From the NCBI RefSeq assembly GCF_014202575.1, contig NZ_JACHHB010000007.1:122899-186898 (forward strand): DNA of 64,000 nucleotides. Reading direction: 5' to 3'. Below the pieces are notes generated by a model, which made no database searches, had not been told where the DNA came from, and was given only the letters and a program-made list of their open reading frames with translations. A program made the position numbers and the translations under genes. Shown in pieces: positions 10,297-20,015 of this stretch (position 1 is the stretch's first letter; each line of letters begins with the position of its first letter). The DNA is from Texcoconibacillus texcoconensis. Its GTDB lineage: Bacteria; Bacillota; Bacilli; Bacillales; Salisediminibacteriaceae.

Positions 10297-11556
10297 ATGA
10301 CAAAAACAGCGCAAAGTATCCCTGTCAAAGATATCATCATTGCCAACCAAATATTAAAAGATGTTGTTGTCAGAACGCCTTTACAAAAAGATCCAATCTT
10401 ATCAGAACGATATGATTGTAACGTGTTATTAAAGCGAGAAGATCTCCAAGTTGTTCGCTCCTTTAAATTAAGAGGGGCGTACCATTTAATGCATAGTCTT
10501 TCAACAGAGGAATTACAAAAAGGTGTCGTTTGTGCCAGTGCAGGAAATCACGCTCAGGGTTTTGCGTATTCATGTAAAGCGCTAGGTGTCAAAGGGCACG
10601 TATTCATGCCAAATACAACACCAAAGCAAAAAGTATCCCGTGTTGAATTTTTCGGTGAACCATTTGTGGAAGTTGTCTTAACTGGTGATACATTTGATGA
10701 TGCTTATAAAGAAGCGATGAATTTTCGCGATCTTCATGAGATGACCTTTATACATCCATTTGATGATCCGAAAACGATTGCAGGCCAAGGAACGGTAGGG
10801 ATTGAGATTTTAGATGAGATGGAGGAACCGATCTCTCATTTATTTGCAAGCGTTGGTGGTGGTGGACTTATGTCTGGTGTTGGTTCTTACATGAAAAACA
10901 TCAGTCCTGACACCAAACTTGTAGGTGTCGAGCCTTTAGGTGCTCCAGGGATGAAAACATCCATTGAAGCAAATGAAGTGACGCCATTAAAAGAGGTGGA
11001 TAAATTTGTTGATGGTGCTTCAGTCAAGCAAGTGGGGCATCATACGTTCGAAGTTTGTAAAGAAGTGCTCGATGAAATCGCGCTCGTTGATGAAGGAAAT
11101 GTATGTACGACGATGTTGCAATTGTACAATGAAAATGCGATTGTTGCAGAGCCAGCTGGTGCGATGCCGATTGCAGCATTGGATCAATATCGCGATGAAA
11201 TTAAAGGAAAAAATGTTGTATGCATCGTTAGTGGCGGAAACAATGACATTGATCGTATGCAGGAAATCAAAGAGCGGTCGCTCATTTATGAAGGAGTTAA
11301 ACATTATTTTATTGTAAACTTTCCACAACGTGCAGGAGCATTACGTGAGTTTATGCATGAAGTGCTCGGTGAAACGGATGACATTACCCGTTTTGAGTAT
11401 ACAAAGAAGAACAACCGTGATGAAGGGCCTGTGTTGGTGGGTATTGAATTAGAAAGAAAAGAAGATTATGGACCACTTATTAAAAGAATGGATAAAAAGG
11501 GTTTTTCGTACATTGAAATAAACAAAGATCAAGACTTATTCAACCTCTTAATTTGA
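10297..11556 (+). CDS. ilvA: Threonine dehydratase (threonine ammonia-lyase), biosynthetic
   Basis: 419 residues from ATG 10297, preceded by GGAAAGGATAAAAGT; an ATG 30 bases upstream also exists but has a poorly spaced site. PLP Lys lies in REDLQVVRSFKLRGAY, and SVGGGGLMSGVG binds the PLP phosphate; SGGNND and a C-terminal ACT-like domain (YFIVNFPQRAGALREFMHEVLG) follow, the one-ACT layout of Bacillus IlvA. It deaminates threonine to 2-oxobutyrate for isoleucine and is probably isoleucine-regulated. It is followed by a strong terminator, closing an ilvE-ilvA unit. Confidence 0.94.
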   Translation: MTKTAQSIPVKDIIIANQILKDVVVRTPLQKDPILSERYDCNVLLKREDLQVVRSFKLRGAYHLMHSLSTEELQKGVVCASAGNHAQGFAYSCKALGVKGHVFMPNTTPKQKVSRVEFFGEPFVEVVLTGDTFDDAYKEAMNFRDLHEMTFIHPFDDPKTIAGQGTVGIEILDEMEEPISHLFASVGGGGLMSGVGSYMKNISPDTKLVGVEPLGAPGMKTSIEANEVTPLKEVDKFVDGASVKQVGHHTFEVCKEVLDEIALVDEGNVCTTMLQLYNENAIVAEPAGAMPIAALDQYRDEIKGKNVVCIVSGGNNDIDRMQEIKERSLIYEGVKHYFIVNFPQRAGALREFMHEVLGETDDITRFEYTKKNNRDEGPVLVGIELERKEDYGPLIKRMDKKGFSYIEINKDQDLFNLLI

Positions 11557-11575
11557 AAATAAAAGATATTTATGA

Positions 11576-11614
11576 AACGGTAAGCAATGAAAATGTTGCT
11601 TGCCGTTTTTTTTT
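11576..11614 (+). terminator. Terminator after ilvA
   Basis: A 12-bp stem AACGGTAAGCAA/TTGCTTGCCGTT with an 8-base loop is followed by nine T: a strong Rho-independent terminator. Confidence 0.92.
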
Positions 11615-11867
11615 AGTTCATCTCCATTTCTTCATCCAGTCCAGTATTCTTCACGGAGAATGATGAATTTTCAGTCAATTCAAAACCTCTTTTTTGAACT
11701 ATAGACACGGTTAACTTGTTCAACCATAGCAAAAATTACCCTTAAGACACAGCGGTAATCGCATGAATTGACTTTCATTTTTAGCCCTTGTAATATGGCT
11801 TGGCAGTTACAAAAAATAATCAAAATTCATTTCAATAAATAAATGATTGGAGAATGGAGGCTTATTT
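11615..11867. other. Intergenic region between ilvA and azoR
   Basis: No gene is supported. A weak hairpin TTCAAAA/TTTTGAA occurs near 11678-11698. The distal part leads into a 14-codon frame with a good ribosome site. Confidence 0.4.
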
Positions 11868-11912
11868 ATGCGAGAATTGAACTTGATAGGTAAACAAAAA
11901 GAAATTCTTTAA
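11868..11912 (+). CDS. Possible 14-residue leader peptide
   Basis: An ATG at 11868 follows GGAGAATGGAGG at good spacing and reads 14 codons (MRELNLIGKQKEIL) to TAA, 54 bases before azoR. Nothing in the peptide suggests an attenuator (no run of one amino acid) and no terminator follows. It may be a leader peptide, or a gene remnant that kept its ribosome site. Confidence 0.25.
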   Translation: MRELNLIGKQKEIL

Positions 11913-11966
11913 GTAAAAGTATTCTACACTAAGACATTTCGTAAAACATCGAGAGGGGAATACAAA

Positions 11967-12602
11967 ATGGAAAAAGTTCTATACATCACAGCCAACCCAA
12001 AAACAGAAGAGGACTCATTTAGCAAGGCAGCAGGAAATGCATTTATTAACACATACAAAGAAATTCAACCGAACGATGAAGTCATTTATTTAGATTTGTT
12101 CAAAGAGTATGTTCCTCAAATTGATGAAGATGTTTTTTCAGCTTGGGGTAAACTAGATGCAGGTTCTGAATTTAATACACTTTCAGAGAAAGAGCAAAAA
12201 AAATTGGCACGTTTAAACGAGTTAAATGAACAATTTATCGAGGCAGATAAATATGTATTTGTTACACCACTTTGGAATTTTTCTTTCCCTCCAGTTATGA
12301 AAGCTTATATCGACGCTGTCGCTGTTGCAGGGAAAACATTTAAATTTACAGAAGAGGGACCAGTTGGGTTATTGACGAATAAAAAAGCGATTCACATTCA
12401 AGCAAGTGGCGGTTTTTATTCAGAAGGCCCAGCTGCAGAGATGGAAATTGGCCACCGTCACCTTTCAAACATTATGAAATTTTTTGGTGTACCATCATTT
12501 GAGGGACTGATCATCGAAGGACATAGTGCAATGCCAGAGAAGGCTGATGAAATCAAAGAAAATGCGATTGCTCGTGCTAAAGATGCTGCGCATACATTTT
12601 AA
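11967..12602 (+). CDS. azoR: FMN-dependent NADH:quinone/azo oxidoreductase (azoreductase)
   Basis: 211 residues; start ATG after GAGAGGGG. The flavodoxin-like fold is recognised by the N terminus [21 protein letters not shown], the FMN-phosphate loop, [19 protein letters not shown] and [13 protein letters not shown], characteristic of AzoR/AcpD azoreductases. These use NADH to reduce quinones and azo compounds by two electrons and are usually detoxification genes induced by electrophiles. Monocistronic: terminators lie on both sides. Confidence 0.92.
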   Translation: MEKVLYITANPKTEEDSFSKAAGNAFINTYKEIQPNDEVIYLDLFKEYVPQIDEDVFSAWGKLDAGSEFNTLSEKEQKKLARLNELNEQFIEADKYVFVTPLWNFSFPPVMKAYIDAVAVAGKTFKFTEEGPVGLLTNKKAIHIQASGGFYSEGPAAEMEIGHRHLSNIMKFFGVPSFEGLIIEGHSAMPEKADEIKENAIARAKDAAHTF

Positions 12603-12616
12603 TAAGTATCAGTAAT

Positions 12617-12649
12617 AAAAAGGTAGCTCTTTTCGAAGTTACCTTTTTT
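12617..12649 (+). terminator. Terminator after azoR
   Basis: An 11-bp stem AAAAGGTAGCT/AGTTACCTTTT (one G-T pair) is followed by T residues. Confidence 0.8.
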
Positions 12650-12772
12650 GTTGCCATGTTTTTTATTAGTTCCCTTTGTTTATCAGCTTTTTCACTTTTA
12701 TTACCACCTATACTTTCGGTATTTTTATCAAGAATAAAAAGTGAAAAAGAACAAAAAGGGAGGTTTTTTAAA

Positions 12773-13657
12773 GTGAAAAAGAAGATCATGCTAATGAGCA
12801 TGGCAGTATTGTTAGGAACTACTGTTGTAGGTTGTAATGCAGATACAGATGAGGCAGGTCAAGCAAGGTACGAACAGCAAACGTTAGAAGGAAATGAAAA
12901 CCGTGACCGAGGTGTTATACCTGATCGAGATGATTGGGATCCACTACCAGAAATGGACGATTGGGGGCCGCTAGGAGACATATCCAGTGAAAGTACATCC
13001 ATGTCTAGTGATGACTTCCCACATACAAAAGCCCAACAAGTACAAGAAGCGAAGTTTGATTACGTAATTGATAAAGAGATCGTTCATGATGAAAAATTAT
13101 ACGAATTCGATGTAGAATTTGATGTTCAACGCGGAGGTCAACAAAAGCAAGAAGACACTGACCAGCAACAACAAAAAGAAGCAAAACGTCAAGAACAGAA
13201 GCAGCAACATAAAGAACAACAACAAAAGGAACAACAGCAACAAGATGAACAACAAGAACAACAAGATCAGCCTTCAGGGGTTAGTGAGGCAGAGCAACAA
13301 GTAGTAGAGCTGACTAACGCGGAACGACGCGAACAAGGTTTAGATGAGTTGCAAATTGACGAAGAACTAAATCAAGTAGCTAACAAAAAGTCAACGGATA
13401 TGCAGGAAAACAATTATTTCTCTCATACAAGTCCGACTTATGGTTCGCCATTCGATATGATTCGTGACCACGACATTTCATACAACGGTGCTGCAGAGAA
13501 TATTGCACAGGGACAGGACTCGCCAGAACAAGTTGTTCAATCTTGGATGGATAGCCAAGGTCACCGTGAAAACATCTTAAATGGCGACTTTACTCATATC
13601 GGTGTTGGTTATGATGAAAATGGACACCATTGGACACAAATGTTTATTAGTCGTTAA
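12773..13657 (+). CDS. CAP-domain (YkwD-like) lipoprotein
   Basis: 294 residues from GTG 12773 after AAAAAGGGAGG; an upstream in-frame start would run through the terminator and hide the signal peptide. VKKKIMLMSMAVLLGTTVVGC is a lipoprotein signal with lipobox VVGC. Next come an acidic Asp/Trp-rich stretch, a Gln/Glu/Lys-rich low-complexity linker (about residues 125-170), and a C-terminal CAP/SCP domain: LTNAERREQGLDEL, YFSHTSPTYGSPFDMI, AENIAQG, WMDSQGHRENILNGDFTHIGVG. CAP proteins in Bacillus are extracellular and often spore- or surface-associated; the molecular activity is unknown. The linker probably spans the cell wall. Confidence 0.88.
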   Translation: MKKKIMLMSMAVLLGTTVVGCNADTDEAGQARYEQQTLEGNENRDRGVIPDRDDWDPLPEMDDWGPLGDISSESTSMSSDDFPHTKAQQVQEAKFDYVIDKEIVHDEKLYEFDVEFDVQRGGQQKQEDTDQQQQKEAKRQEQKQQHKEQQQKEQQQQDEQQEQQDQPSGVSEAEQQVVELTNAERREQGLDELQIDEELNQVANKKSTDMQENNYFSHTSPTYGSPFDMIRDHDISYNGAAENIAQGQDSPEQVVQSWMDSQGHRENILNGDFTHIGVGYDENGHHWTQMFISR

Positions 13658-13677
13658 ATTCAATAATCTATATAGTG

Positions 13678-13710
13678 AAAAAGCAGGTCATTTCAAAAAC
13701 CTGCTTTTTT
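13678..13710 (+). terminator. Terminator after CAP lipoprotein gene
   Basis: Stem AAAAAGCAGGT/ACCTGCTTTTT with a 10-base loop and T-run. Confidence 0.9.
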
Positions 13711-13822
13711 ATTATAAATTTTCCAAAGTTCGCATACATGCCCAGACGTTATAGAACATTTTACATACAGTAATAGTGTAAGTGCAGATCACTTACAAAT
13801 TCGCATTAGGAGTGATGTGCAA

Positions 13823-13936
13823 ATGTCAGGATACGGACACACTACAGGTGGAGCAGGGGCAGGATTTGCATTAGTCGTTGTCTTGTTTATTCTGCTCGTC
13901 ATTATTGGAACGGCATATGTAGGCGGAGGCTATTAA
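13823..13936 (+). CDS. yjcZ: YjcZ-family tiny membrane protein (sporulation-associated)
   Basis: 37 residues: Gly/Tyr-rich start ([14 protein letters not shown]), one hydrophobic helix ([19 protein letters not shown]) and GGGY at the end. This is the pattern of the YjcZ/tiny-TM Bacillus family, many of which are made during sporulation or in the coat. AGGAGTGATG precedes the ATG at 13823 and a terminator follows the stop immediately, so the gene stands alone. Confidence 0.9.
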   Translation: MSGYGHTTGGAGAGFALVVVLFILLVIIGTAYVGGGY

Positions 13937-13937
13937 T

Positions 13938-13966
13938 AAAAAAAGGGGCAGTTCTGCCCCTTTTTT
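13938..13966 (+). terminator. Terminator after yjcZ
   Basis: Stem AAAAAGGGGCA/TGCCCCTTTTT with a tight loop and T-run. Confidence 0.93.
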
Positions 13967-14039
13967 ACATAATTTTTTTGTACAGGAATCAATTTCATTC
14001 AAAATAAGATATTGAAATCCGAATAATGAATGGGGCCTC

Positions 14040-14146
14040 CACTTCAGACGGACGCTTTCCCGAGGGCTTGTCTTCAGCTAACTTTGTCGCATAAGTGGAT
14101 CTTCAGGGTTCAGATTGCGCTCAACCCTCTGGGAGTCGCCGTCTTT
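14040..14146. repeat. Dispersed palindromic repeat, copy 2
   Basis: Begins CACTTCAGACGGACGCTTTC and ends GGGAGTCGCCGTCTTT; shares the outer inverted repeat and the inner AGGGCTTGTCTTCAGCTA and GGATCTTCA blocks with 8616-8737, in the same orientation. The inner part differs (a GGGTT.../AACCCT hairpin here). It occupies most of the gap before the SNF2 helicase gene. Confidence 0.75.
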
Positions 14147-14352
14147 ATGATCCGTGTATGAAATAAAAATCTATAGATATTATTCGTTTTATTGCTCATA
14201 AAAACGGTATGATGCAATTGATTCACATTTGGGGACAACCTTTTTTGAAAGCACACGTAGGAACTAATAAACCCTTTGTAATTTGAATGTTTTTTACTAA
14301 CAATCATGATAAAATAATGACACAAGTATACTGTTAATTGACGGAGGAATTT

Positions 14353-17300
14353 ATGGTTACACCAATAACCAATGCAGATATTCAATCACAATGTACAACA
14401 TATCATGTTTTTGATCGTGGGCTAGCTTACTATGACCAAGGATCCGTTAGAAACGTGATTTATCATGAACAGAGAAATGGTTACTCAGCTTGGATTGTAG
14501 GAAATGATGTTTACCGTGTACGAGTTGATTTTGATAAGAATAATGATATCTATTCCTATGAATGTGAGTGTAAAGCATTTGATCAATACCCTGGCGCTTG
14601 TAAACACATTGTTGCTTTACTTACTCATTTAAAGAAAAAACAAGAAAATACACTTGATGTTTTTCCGCGTCCATCACACTTACAAAAAGAGCGTCGAACG
14701 GCACAGTTAATTGAAGCATTTCAAGATTTATATGAGACGAAAAAACAAACATTCCACGAAAGACAAATTCTTAATGTCGAATACATTTTACACCTTACTG
14801 GTACTCAGTCGTTCAATGATGATGGATTTGTTGAACTAGAAATGAAAGTAGGCCCGAAAAGAACTTATGTTGTAAAAAATATTGCCACCTTTTTAGAATC
14901 TGTGAAAGAGGAGAAACCGTTAAAATTTACGAAACTGTTTACGTACCATCCAACAGATTTTGCATTTACGAATGAGGATCAACAAATCATTGAATTACTT
15001 TATGACATTTTACGTTTAGAATTTGAACAATCATCTTATAATATCATTTCGTCTAATGATTCAAAACGACATTTGACAATACCGTCATTCTTTTTATGGT
15101 CAGTGTTAGAAAAGTTAGAAAATCAAAATGTTACGATTCAAGATCATGATCATGATCGTACATTTCAACAAATATCTACCCCATCATCTGATCAACTTCC
15201 TTTAGCGTTTTCATTGTCAAGATCACAAAATCAGGAATACTTTCTTTTCGATTGGGAAAACGTGTTTGACATAACATACTTAGGATCAAATTATGGGGTC
15301 TTATTTCACAATGGTGACTTTTATGATTTAAAAGAAGAAGAAAAGCAAGTATTATCACTGATGAACCAACAATTTTTAAGAGTTGGTCGGTCTCAAGTAT
15401 GGTTATCGAAAGAAGAAATGGAAGACTTTTCATCAGTCGTTCTCCCGAAACTTTCTAGTGTCGGAGAAGTTGAGATTGAATCCGATGTTCGCGATCTTGT
15501 TACGGTGCTTCCTTTACGTGCAAAGTTATACGTTGATAAATTAGCTGATCGTTTAACGGCTAAACTATCTTTCCATTATGGTGAAAATGAATTTTATCCG
15601 CTAGCGGAATCGGAAATTGAAAGCGATCAGTTTATTGTTCGAGATATAGAACAAGAAATGTATCTTCTATCATTTATTGAAGACATACCGTTTAAATACA
15701 ATGGGCAAGATTTATACCTTGATGACATTGATGAAGTGATCGAATTCGTACTGAACAAACTGCCTATTTTATCTGAACAAATGGACGTTTATACGACATC
15801 AAATGTAAAGAACCTCGTCTACGAACCGATAGAGACACCTAAGGTTCAAATTGAAGCCAATGATGAAGTCAATTTATTAGATGTTACTTTTCACATTGAT
15901 GATTTCGATGAAGGTGAAATGTCTTCAATATTGAAGCAATTACAAGCTTCGAAGACATATTATCAATTAAATTCGGGTGCCTTTTTAAACTTACAAGATC
16001 CCGCATTCGACAAGTGGAGAGACGTGCTCGGGGTCGTGGAAAAATCGGCCTCAGAAGTAGCTAAGGAAACGTCATTACCTATGCTACAAGCATTTCAACT
16101 AGATGATATAACTGACAACAAGTCTTCTTCGTTTGAAAAAGGAAGGAATTTCAGAAAATTAATAGAACAGGTTAGGAATCCTCAAGAAATTGAAGCAAAC
16201 GTACCAGATTCCATGGAAACAGTATTACGAGATTATCAACGTACAGGATTTCAATGGTTAAAAACGTTATCTTATTACGGTTTTGGCGGTGTATTAGCAG
16301 ATGATATGGGGCTCGGAAAAACCTTGCAAACCATTGCATTTTTAGCCTCTGAAAAACAAGAAGGACGTACAGGTAAATCGTTAATCGTATGTCCATCTAG
16401 CCTCGTCTATAATTGGGAGAAAGAAATTGAGCGTTTTGCCCCTATGCTAGAGACGGTTGTTATATCTGGGCATGCCAATACACGTAGAGATGCATTACAA
16501 GCGCTCGATTCGAAAGATGTCATCATTACTTCTTATCCGTTGTTACGTCGCGATATTGATTGGTATCTTGAAGAAGTATTTGATACATTCATTCTAGATG
16601 AAGCACAATATGTGAAAAATGATTGGACAAAAACGGCAAAATCTGTACAAAACATACGTACAAAGCGTGTATTTGCACTTAGTGGAACGCCGATTGAAAA
16701 TTCTCTAGATGAATTATATGCGATATTTGATGTTGTACTACCAGGTTTATTTCCTGACAAAGCGATGTTTAAATCCTTATCGCATGAAGAAATTGCTAAA
16801 AGGGTACGACCATTTGTATTGCGCCGTATGAAGACTGAAGTGTTACAAGAACTTCCAGATAAGTTAGAGTCTGTTCAATATGTAGAATTGACAGATGAAC
16901 AGAAGCAACTGTACCTCGGCCAATTGCGATTGATCCAAAGCGAAGTTAAATCGGCGATTGAGACCGAAACATTCCAAGAAAATCGCATGAAGATTTTAGC
17001 CGGAATCACTCGTTTGCGGCAAATCTGTTGTCATCCTAATTTGTTTCTTGATGATTATCAAGGAAAGTCAGGCAAGTTTGAGCGGTTATTAGAATATTTA
17101 CAAGAAGCCATTCAGGCCGGGCAAAAGGTCGTTATTTTTTCACAATTCACTCAAATGCTTTCGCTCATTGAGGAACAATGTAAGCAGCATGAATGGGAGT
17201 ATCATTATTTAGATGGTAGTACTCCTTCATGGAAACGTGTAGAAATGGCCGAGAGGTTTAATGAAGGTGAAAAAGAGTTGTTTTTAGTCTCACTTAAAGC

Positions 17301-17586
17301 AGGGGGAACAGGATTAAACTTAATCGGTGGAGACACGGTCATTTTATTTGATTCTTGGTGGAATCCAGCTGTTGAAGAACAAGCGACAGACCGTGTGTAT
17401 CGTTTCGGACAAAAAAATGTCGTGCAAGTACTCAGGTTAATCACCACTGGGACGATTGAAGAAAAGATTCATCAATTGCAAGAAAACAAGCGGCAGTTAT
17501 TAGAGCAAGTCATACAGCCAGGAGAAACGATGCTTTCTTCATTAGGAAAAGAGGAAATTGAAGAGTTGTTACAACTGGATCAATAG
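14353..17586 (+). CDS. SWIM zinc-finger SNF2-family helicase/ATPase (YwqA-like)
   Basis: 1077 residues from ATG 14353 after ACGGAGG. A SWIM zinc finger CxCx9CxH lies at residues 71-85 (CEC...CKH). A long middle region of the Bacillus SNF2-associated type follows, then the SNF2 ATPase: Walker A ADDMGLGKTLQT near residue 650, DEAQ near 749, SGTPIENS, and the helicase C domain (FSQFTQMLSL, LDGST, LVSLKAGGTGLNL, ATDRVYRFGQ). It matches B. subtilis YwqA in layout. SNF2 ATPases move along double-stranded DNA; in bacteria they are linked to transcription recycling or repair, and the SWIM finger suggests nucleic-acid or protein binding. Monocistronic. Confidence 0.92.
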   Translation: MVTPITNADIQSQCTTYHVFDRGLAYYDQGSVRNVIYHEQRNGYSAWIVGNDVYRVRVDFDKNNDIYSYECECKAFDQYPGACKHIVALLTHLKKKQENTLDVFPRPSHLQKERRTAQLIEAFQDLYETKKQTFHERQILNVEYILHLTGTQSFNDDGFVELEMKVGPKRTYVVKNIATFLESVKEEKPLKFTKLFTYHPTDFAFTNEDQQIIELLYDILRLEFEQSSYNIISSNDSKRHLTIPSFFLWSVLEKLENQNVTIQDHDHDRTFQQISTPSSDQLPLAFSLSRSQNQEYFLFDWENVFDITYLGSNYGVLFHNGDFYDLKEEEKQVLSLMNQQFLRVGRSQVWLSKEEMEDFSSVVLPKLSSVGEVEIESDVRDLVTVLPLRAKLYVDKLADRLTAKLSFHYGENEFYPLAESEIESDQFIVRDIEQEMYLLSFIEDIPFKYNGQDLYLDDIDEVIEFVLNKLPILSEQMDVYTTSNVKNLVYEPIETPKVQIEANDEVNLLDVTFHIDDFDEGEMSSILKQLQASKTYYQLNSGAFLNLQDPAFDKWRDVLGVVEKSASEVAKETSLPMLQAFQLDDITDNKSSSFEKGRNFRKLIEQVRNPQEIEANVPDSMETVLRDYQRTGFQWLKTLSYYGFGGVLADDMGLGKTLQTIAFLASEKQEGRTGKSLIVCPSSLVYNWEKEIERFAPMLETVVISGHANTRRDALQALDSKDVIITSYPLLRRDIDWYLEEVFDTFILDEAQYVKNDWTKTAKSVQNIRTKRVFALSGTPIENSLDELYAIFDVVLPGLFPDKAMFKSLSHEEIAKRVRPFVLRRMKTEVLQELPDKLESVQYVELTDEQKQLYLGQLRLIQSEVKSAIETETFQENRMKILAGITRLRQICCHPNLFLDDYQGKSGKFERLLEYLQEAIQAGQKVVIFSQFTQMLSLIEEQCKQHEWEYHYLDGSTPSWKRVEMAERFNEGEKELFLVSLKAGGTGLNLIGGDTVILFDSWWNPAVEEQATDRVYRFGQKNVVQVLRLITTGTIEEKIHQLQENKRQLLEQVIQPGETMLSSLGKEEIEELLQLDQ

Positions 17587-17595
17587 GTGTTTATC

Positions 17596-17628
17596 AAAGG
17601 GTCTGAACATATCATGTTCAGACCCTTT
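17596..17628. terminator. Bidirectional hairpin between SNF2 helicase and cydB
   Basis: A perfect 15-bp stem AAAGGGTCTGAACAT/ATGTTCAGACCCTTT with a 3-base loop sits between the convergent genes. Short T-runs on both sides suggest use in both directions. Confidence 0.82.
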
Positions 17629-17632
17629 AGTA

Positions 17633-18652
17633 TTAATATGTCTTTTTTTCTCCTCGTGCGTATTCAACATTAAAAATAAATAAGCGAAGCAGTAAAAAGA
17701 GTGAAGGAATGAGTAACATGAGACCTGCTATGAAAGCCATAATCAGAGCAATTCCCATTTCTGGACTCGTCACATTTTCATAAATCGTTAAATGTGGATA
17801 TAGTAAATAAGGTAAATGCGTATACCCGTAGCCAAAAAAAGCAAATGCAAATTGAAAACAAACGAAAATGAAAGCAATGCCTGTTCTTTTTCGCTTGTAA
17901 ATGAGAGAGACTGCAGTTAGAAAAGAAAGTAGTGAGAATAGGAAAATCCATCGAATTTCAAGCATCGCATTAAAATGTTCAGCATTATGATTTCTCAAAG
18001 TAACAAAAATGAGAAAGCTAAACAATATCGTCGGCCCGCTCCATATGAGCGTGAATTTCCTCATTAGTTCATGTGCATCTCGATCACCCGCTCGCTTAGC
18101 ATAAAATGTTAAAAAAGATGCGCTTATAAATAACACACTAGTAATTGCGAGTAATACGACTGTCCAAGAGTAAGGACTTGTAAATAGTTCGCCCATGAGA
18201 AGTTTAACATCCCCACCTTCAACTGAAATAAATCCACCTTCGGAAATCGTTAAAACCGTTGATAATGAGGCGGGGATAAACAAACCCGTCAATCCATATA
18301 GAAATAAGTAAAAGTTATTTTCTCGTGCACCGTAATTGGCAAATGCGTAAAACGACCCTCTGATAGCCAGTAAGATTAAAGCAACAGTACCAGGGACGAG
18401 CAGTGCTGTTCCGTAATAGTAAGCAGTTGCAGGGAAAAATCCAATCAATCCGACGAAAAAAAAGACTAAAAATACATTCGTCACTTCCCAAACGGGGGAT
18501 AAGTATCGATCGATCACTTGGCGAATCGTATGTTTCTTATCTGTCATTTTCGCATAAAAAGAGTAAAAACCGGCACCAAAATCGATGGATGCAATGATTA
18601 AGTACCCATATAGGAAAATCCATAGCACTGTAATACCGATGTATTCAATCAT
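17633..18652 (-). CDS. cydB: Cytochrome bd quinol oxidase subunit II
   Basis: 339 residues from the ATG at 18652 (GAGGTG 8 bases upstream); an alternative GTG 15 bases earlier overlaps that site. Multiple membrane helices and the CydB signature start (WIFLYGYLIIASIDFGAGFYSFYA) plus SPVWEVTNVFLVFFFVG identify it. CydB is the structural partner of CydA, forming the O2-reducing bd oxidase in the cytoplasmic membrane. The order cydS-cydA-cydB on the minus strand is an operon; cydDC assembly genes are not present here. Confidence 0.93.
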   Translation of the reverse strand: MIEYIGITVLWIFLYGYLIIASIDFGAGFYSFYAKMTDKKHTIRQVIDRYLSPVWEVTNVFLVFFFVGLIGFFPATAYYYGTALLVPGTVALILLAIRGSFYAFANYGARENNFYLFLYGLTGLFIPASLSTVLTISEGGFISVEGGDVKLLMGELFTSPYSWTVVLLAITSVLFISASFLTFYAKRAGDRDAHELMRKFTLIWSGPTILFSFLIFVTLRNHNAEHFNAMLEIRWIFLFSLLSFLTAVSLIYKRKRTGIAFIFVCFQFAFAFFGYGYTHLPYLLYPHLTIYENVTSPEMGIALIMAFIAGLMLLIPSLFLLLRLFIFNVEYARGEKKTY

Positions 18653-18680
18653 CTTCGGCCACCTCACGAAGTTTTATATT

Positions 18681-20015
18681 TTATAGAATAACTTGTTGTT
18701 TTTCGAGCTCAGTTTCAACACTCTTTTTGGAAAATACACGAATCAAAATAATCGGCAGTAAAATACCTAGTGTGAAATATAAGACGACATATACGACCAT
18801 CATTTCAAACACATGTTCAGACGTTGTCGCAGCTTCCGAAACTTTTAAAAAACCTCTTAATATCCAAGGCTGTCTACCGACTTCGGTCATAATCCAACCA
18901 CTTTCCATCGTTAATATGGACAAAGGACCACTGATGGCGATCGCTCTTAATAGCCATGGACTAAGTGCGTTAAAGCGATTTACGTAATAGAAGATGATAT
19001 AAATAAAAGATATACCAGCAAGAAACATCCCTGCACTGACCATAAAATTAAAGAAATAATGGATCATAAGAGGTGGCCATAACTCTTCGGGAAACTCATT
19101 TAATCCAATCACCTCGGCATCGGGTGAGTTAAATGCAATAATACTTAATGCAAGCGGAATTTCAATGCCATATTTCACTTCTTGTTCATCAGGGTCTAAT
19201 ATACCTCCTAACACGAGCTTAGCTCGGTCTTCAGTTTCAAAATGCCATTCAGCAGCTGCTAATTTTTCTGGTTGATACGATGCTAAAAACTTTCCGCTAA
19301 AATCCCCGTTAATAACAGTAGCTATTGAAAAAACAAAACAACCGATCATCGCAAGGTGGAGAGCTTTTTTATAATAAACATGTGTGCGTCCCCGTAATAA
19401 TTGAAAAGCGGCAATGGATGCTAATATAAACGCACCGGTTAAATATGCTGATGTTAAAACGTGAGAAAACTTTGAAGGAAAAGCAGGGTTAAACATCGCA
19501 ACGAGAGGTTGTACATTCGTTAACTCACCGTTATCAACATCAAAGCCTAAGGGTGTATTCATAAAAGCGTTAACCGAAGTAATAAAAAAGGCGGATCCAG
19601 TTGATCCAATAACGATCGGAATTGAAAGCAACCAGTGATAAATTCGGTTTTTAAAGCGATCCCATGTATATAAGTAAATGCCTAAAAAAACCGCTTCAAA
19701 AAAGAAGGCGAACGTCTCCATAAAGAGTGGAAGACTTATAACATGACCTGAAGCATTCATGAAACTAGGCCACAACAAAGATAGCTGCAAGCCGATAATT
19801 GTCCCTGTTACAACACCAACTGCAACTAATATCGTATAACCCCTTGTCCACCTTTTTGCTAATAACAAATAATGAGGGTCTTTTCTCTTAATTCCGATAT
19901 ATTCGGCTATAGAAAAGAAGATCGGTATGCCTACACCTAAGGTTGCTAATATGATATGAAAAGCTAATGTAATAAACGTTAACCAACGACTCATTATTAC
20001 TGGATCTTCAATCAT
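18681..20015 (-). CDS. cydA: Cytochrome bd quinol oxidase subunit I
   Basis: 444 residues. His20 in TLAFHIILATLGVG matches the high-spin haem b595 ligand; a second His in the periplasmic region, a Met haem ligand region and the conserved EVGRQPW motif are present. At 444 residues it is shorter than the 520-residue E. coli form and has the short Q-loop typical of Bacillus and cyanide-insensitive-type oxidases (YthA-like). It oxidises menaquinol and reduces O2 to water with high affinity. AAAGGAG inside the end of cydS serves its start, and the two frames overlap by 8 bases. Confidence 0.93.
   Translation of the reverse strand: MIEDPVIMSRWLTFITLAFHIILATLGVGIPIFFSIAEYIGIKRKDPHYLLLAKRWTRGYTILVAVGVVTGTIIGLQLSLLWPSFMNASGHVISLPLFMETFAFFFEAVFLGIYLYTWDRFKNRIYHWLLSIPIVIGSTGSAFFITSVNAFMNTPLGFDVDNGELTNVQPLVAMFNPAFPSKFSHVLTSAYLTGAFILASIAAFQLLRGRTHVYYKKALHLAMIGCFVFSIATVINGDFSGKFLASYQPEKLAAAEWHFETEDRAKLVLGGILDPDEQEVKYGIEIPLALSIIAFNSPDAEVIGLNEFPEELWPPLMIHYFFNFMVSAGMFLAGISFIYIIFYYVNRFNALSPWLLRAIAISGPLSILTMESGWIMTEVGRQPWILRGFLKVSEAATTSEHVFEMMVVYVVLYFTLGILLPIILIRVFSKKSVETELEKQQVIL

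Noticed and set aside
12656..12772. Extended start of the CAP lipoprotein gene
   Set aside because: It would run through the azoR terminator and bury the lipoprotein signal; GTG 12773 has a ribosome site.
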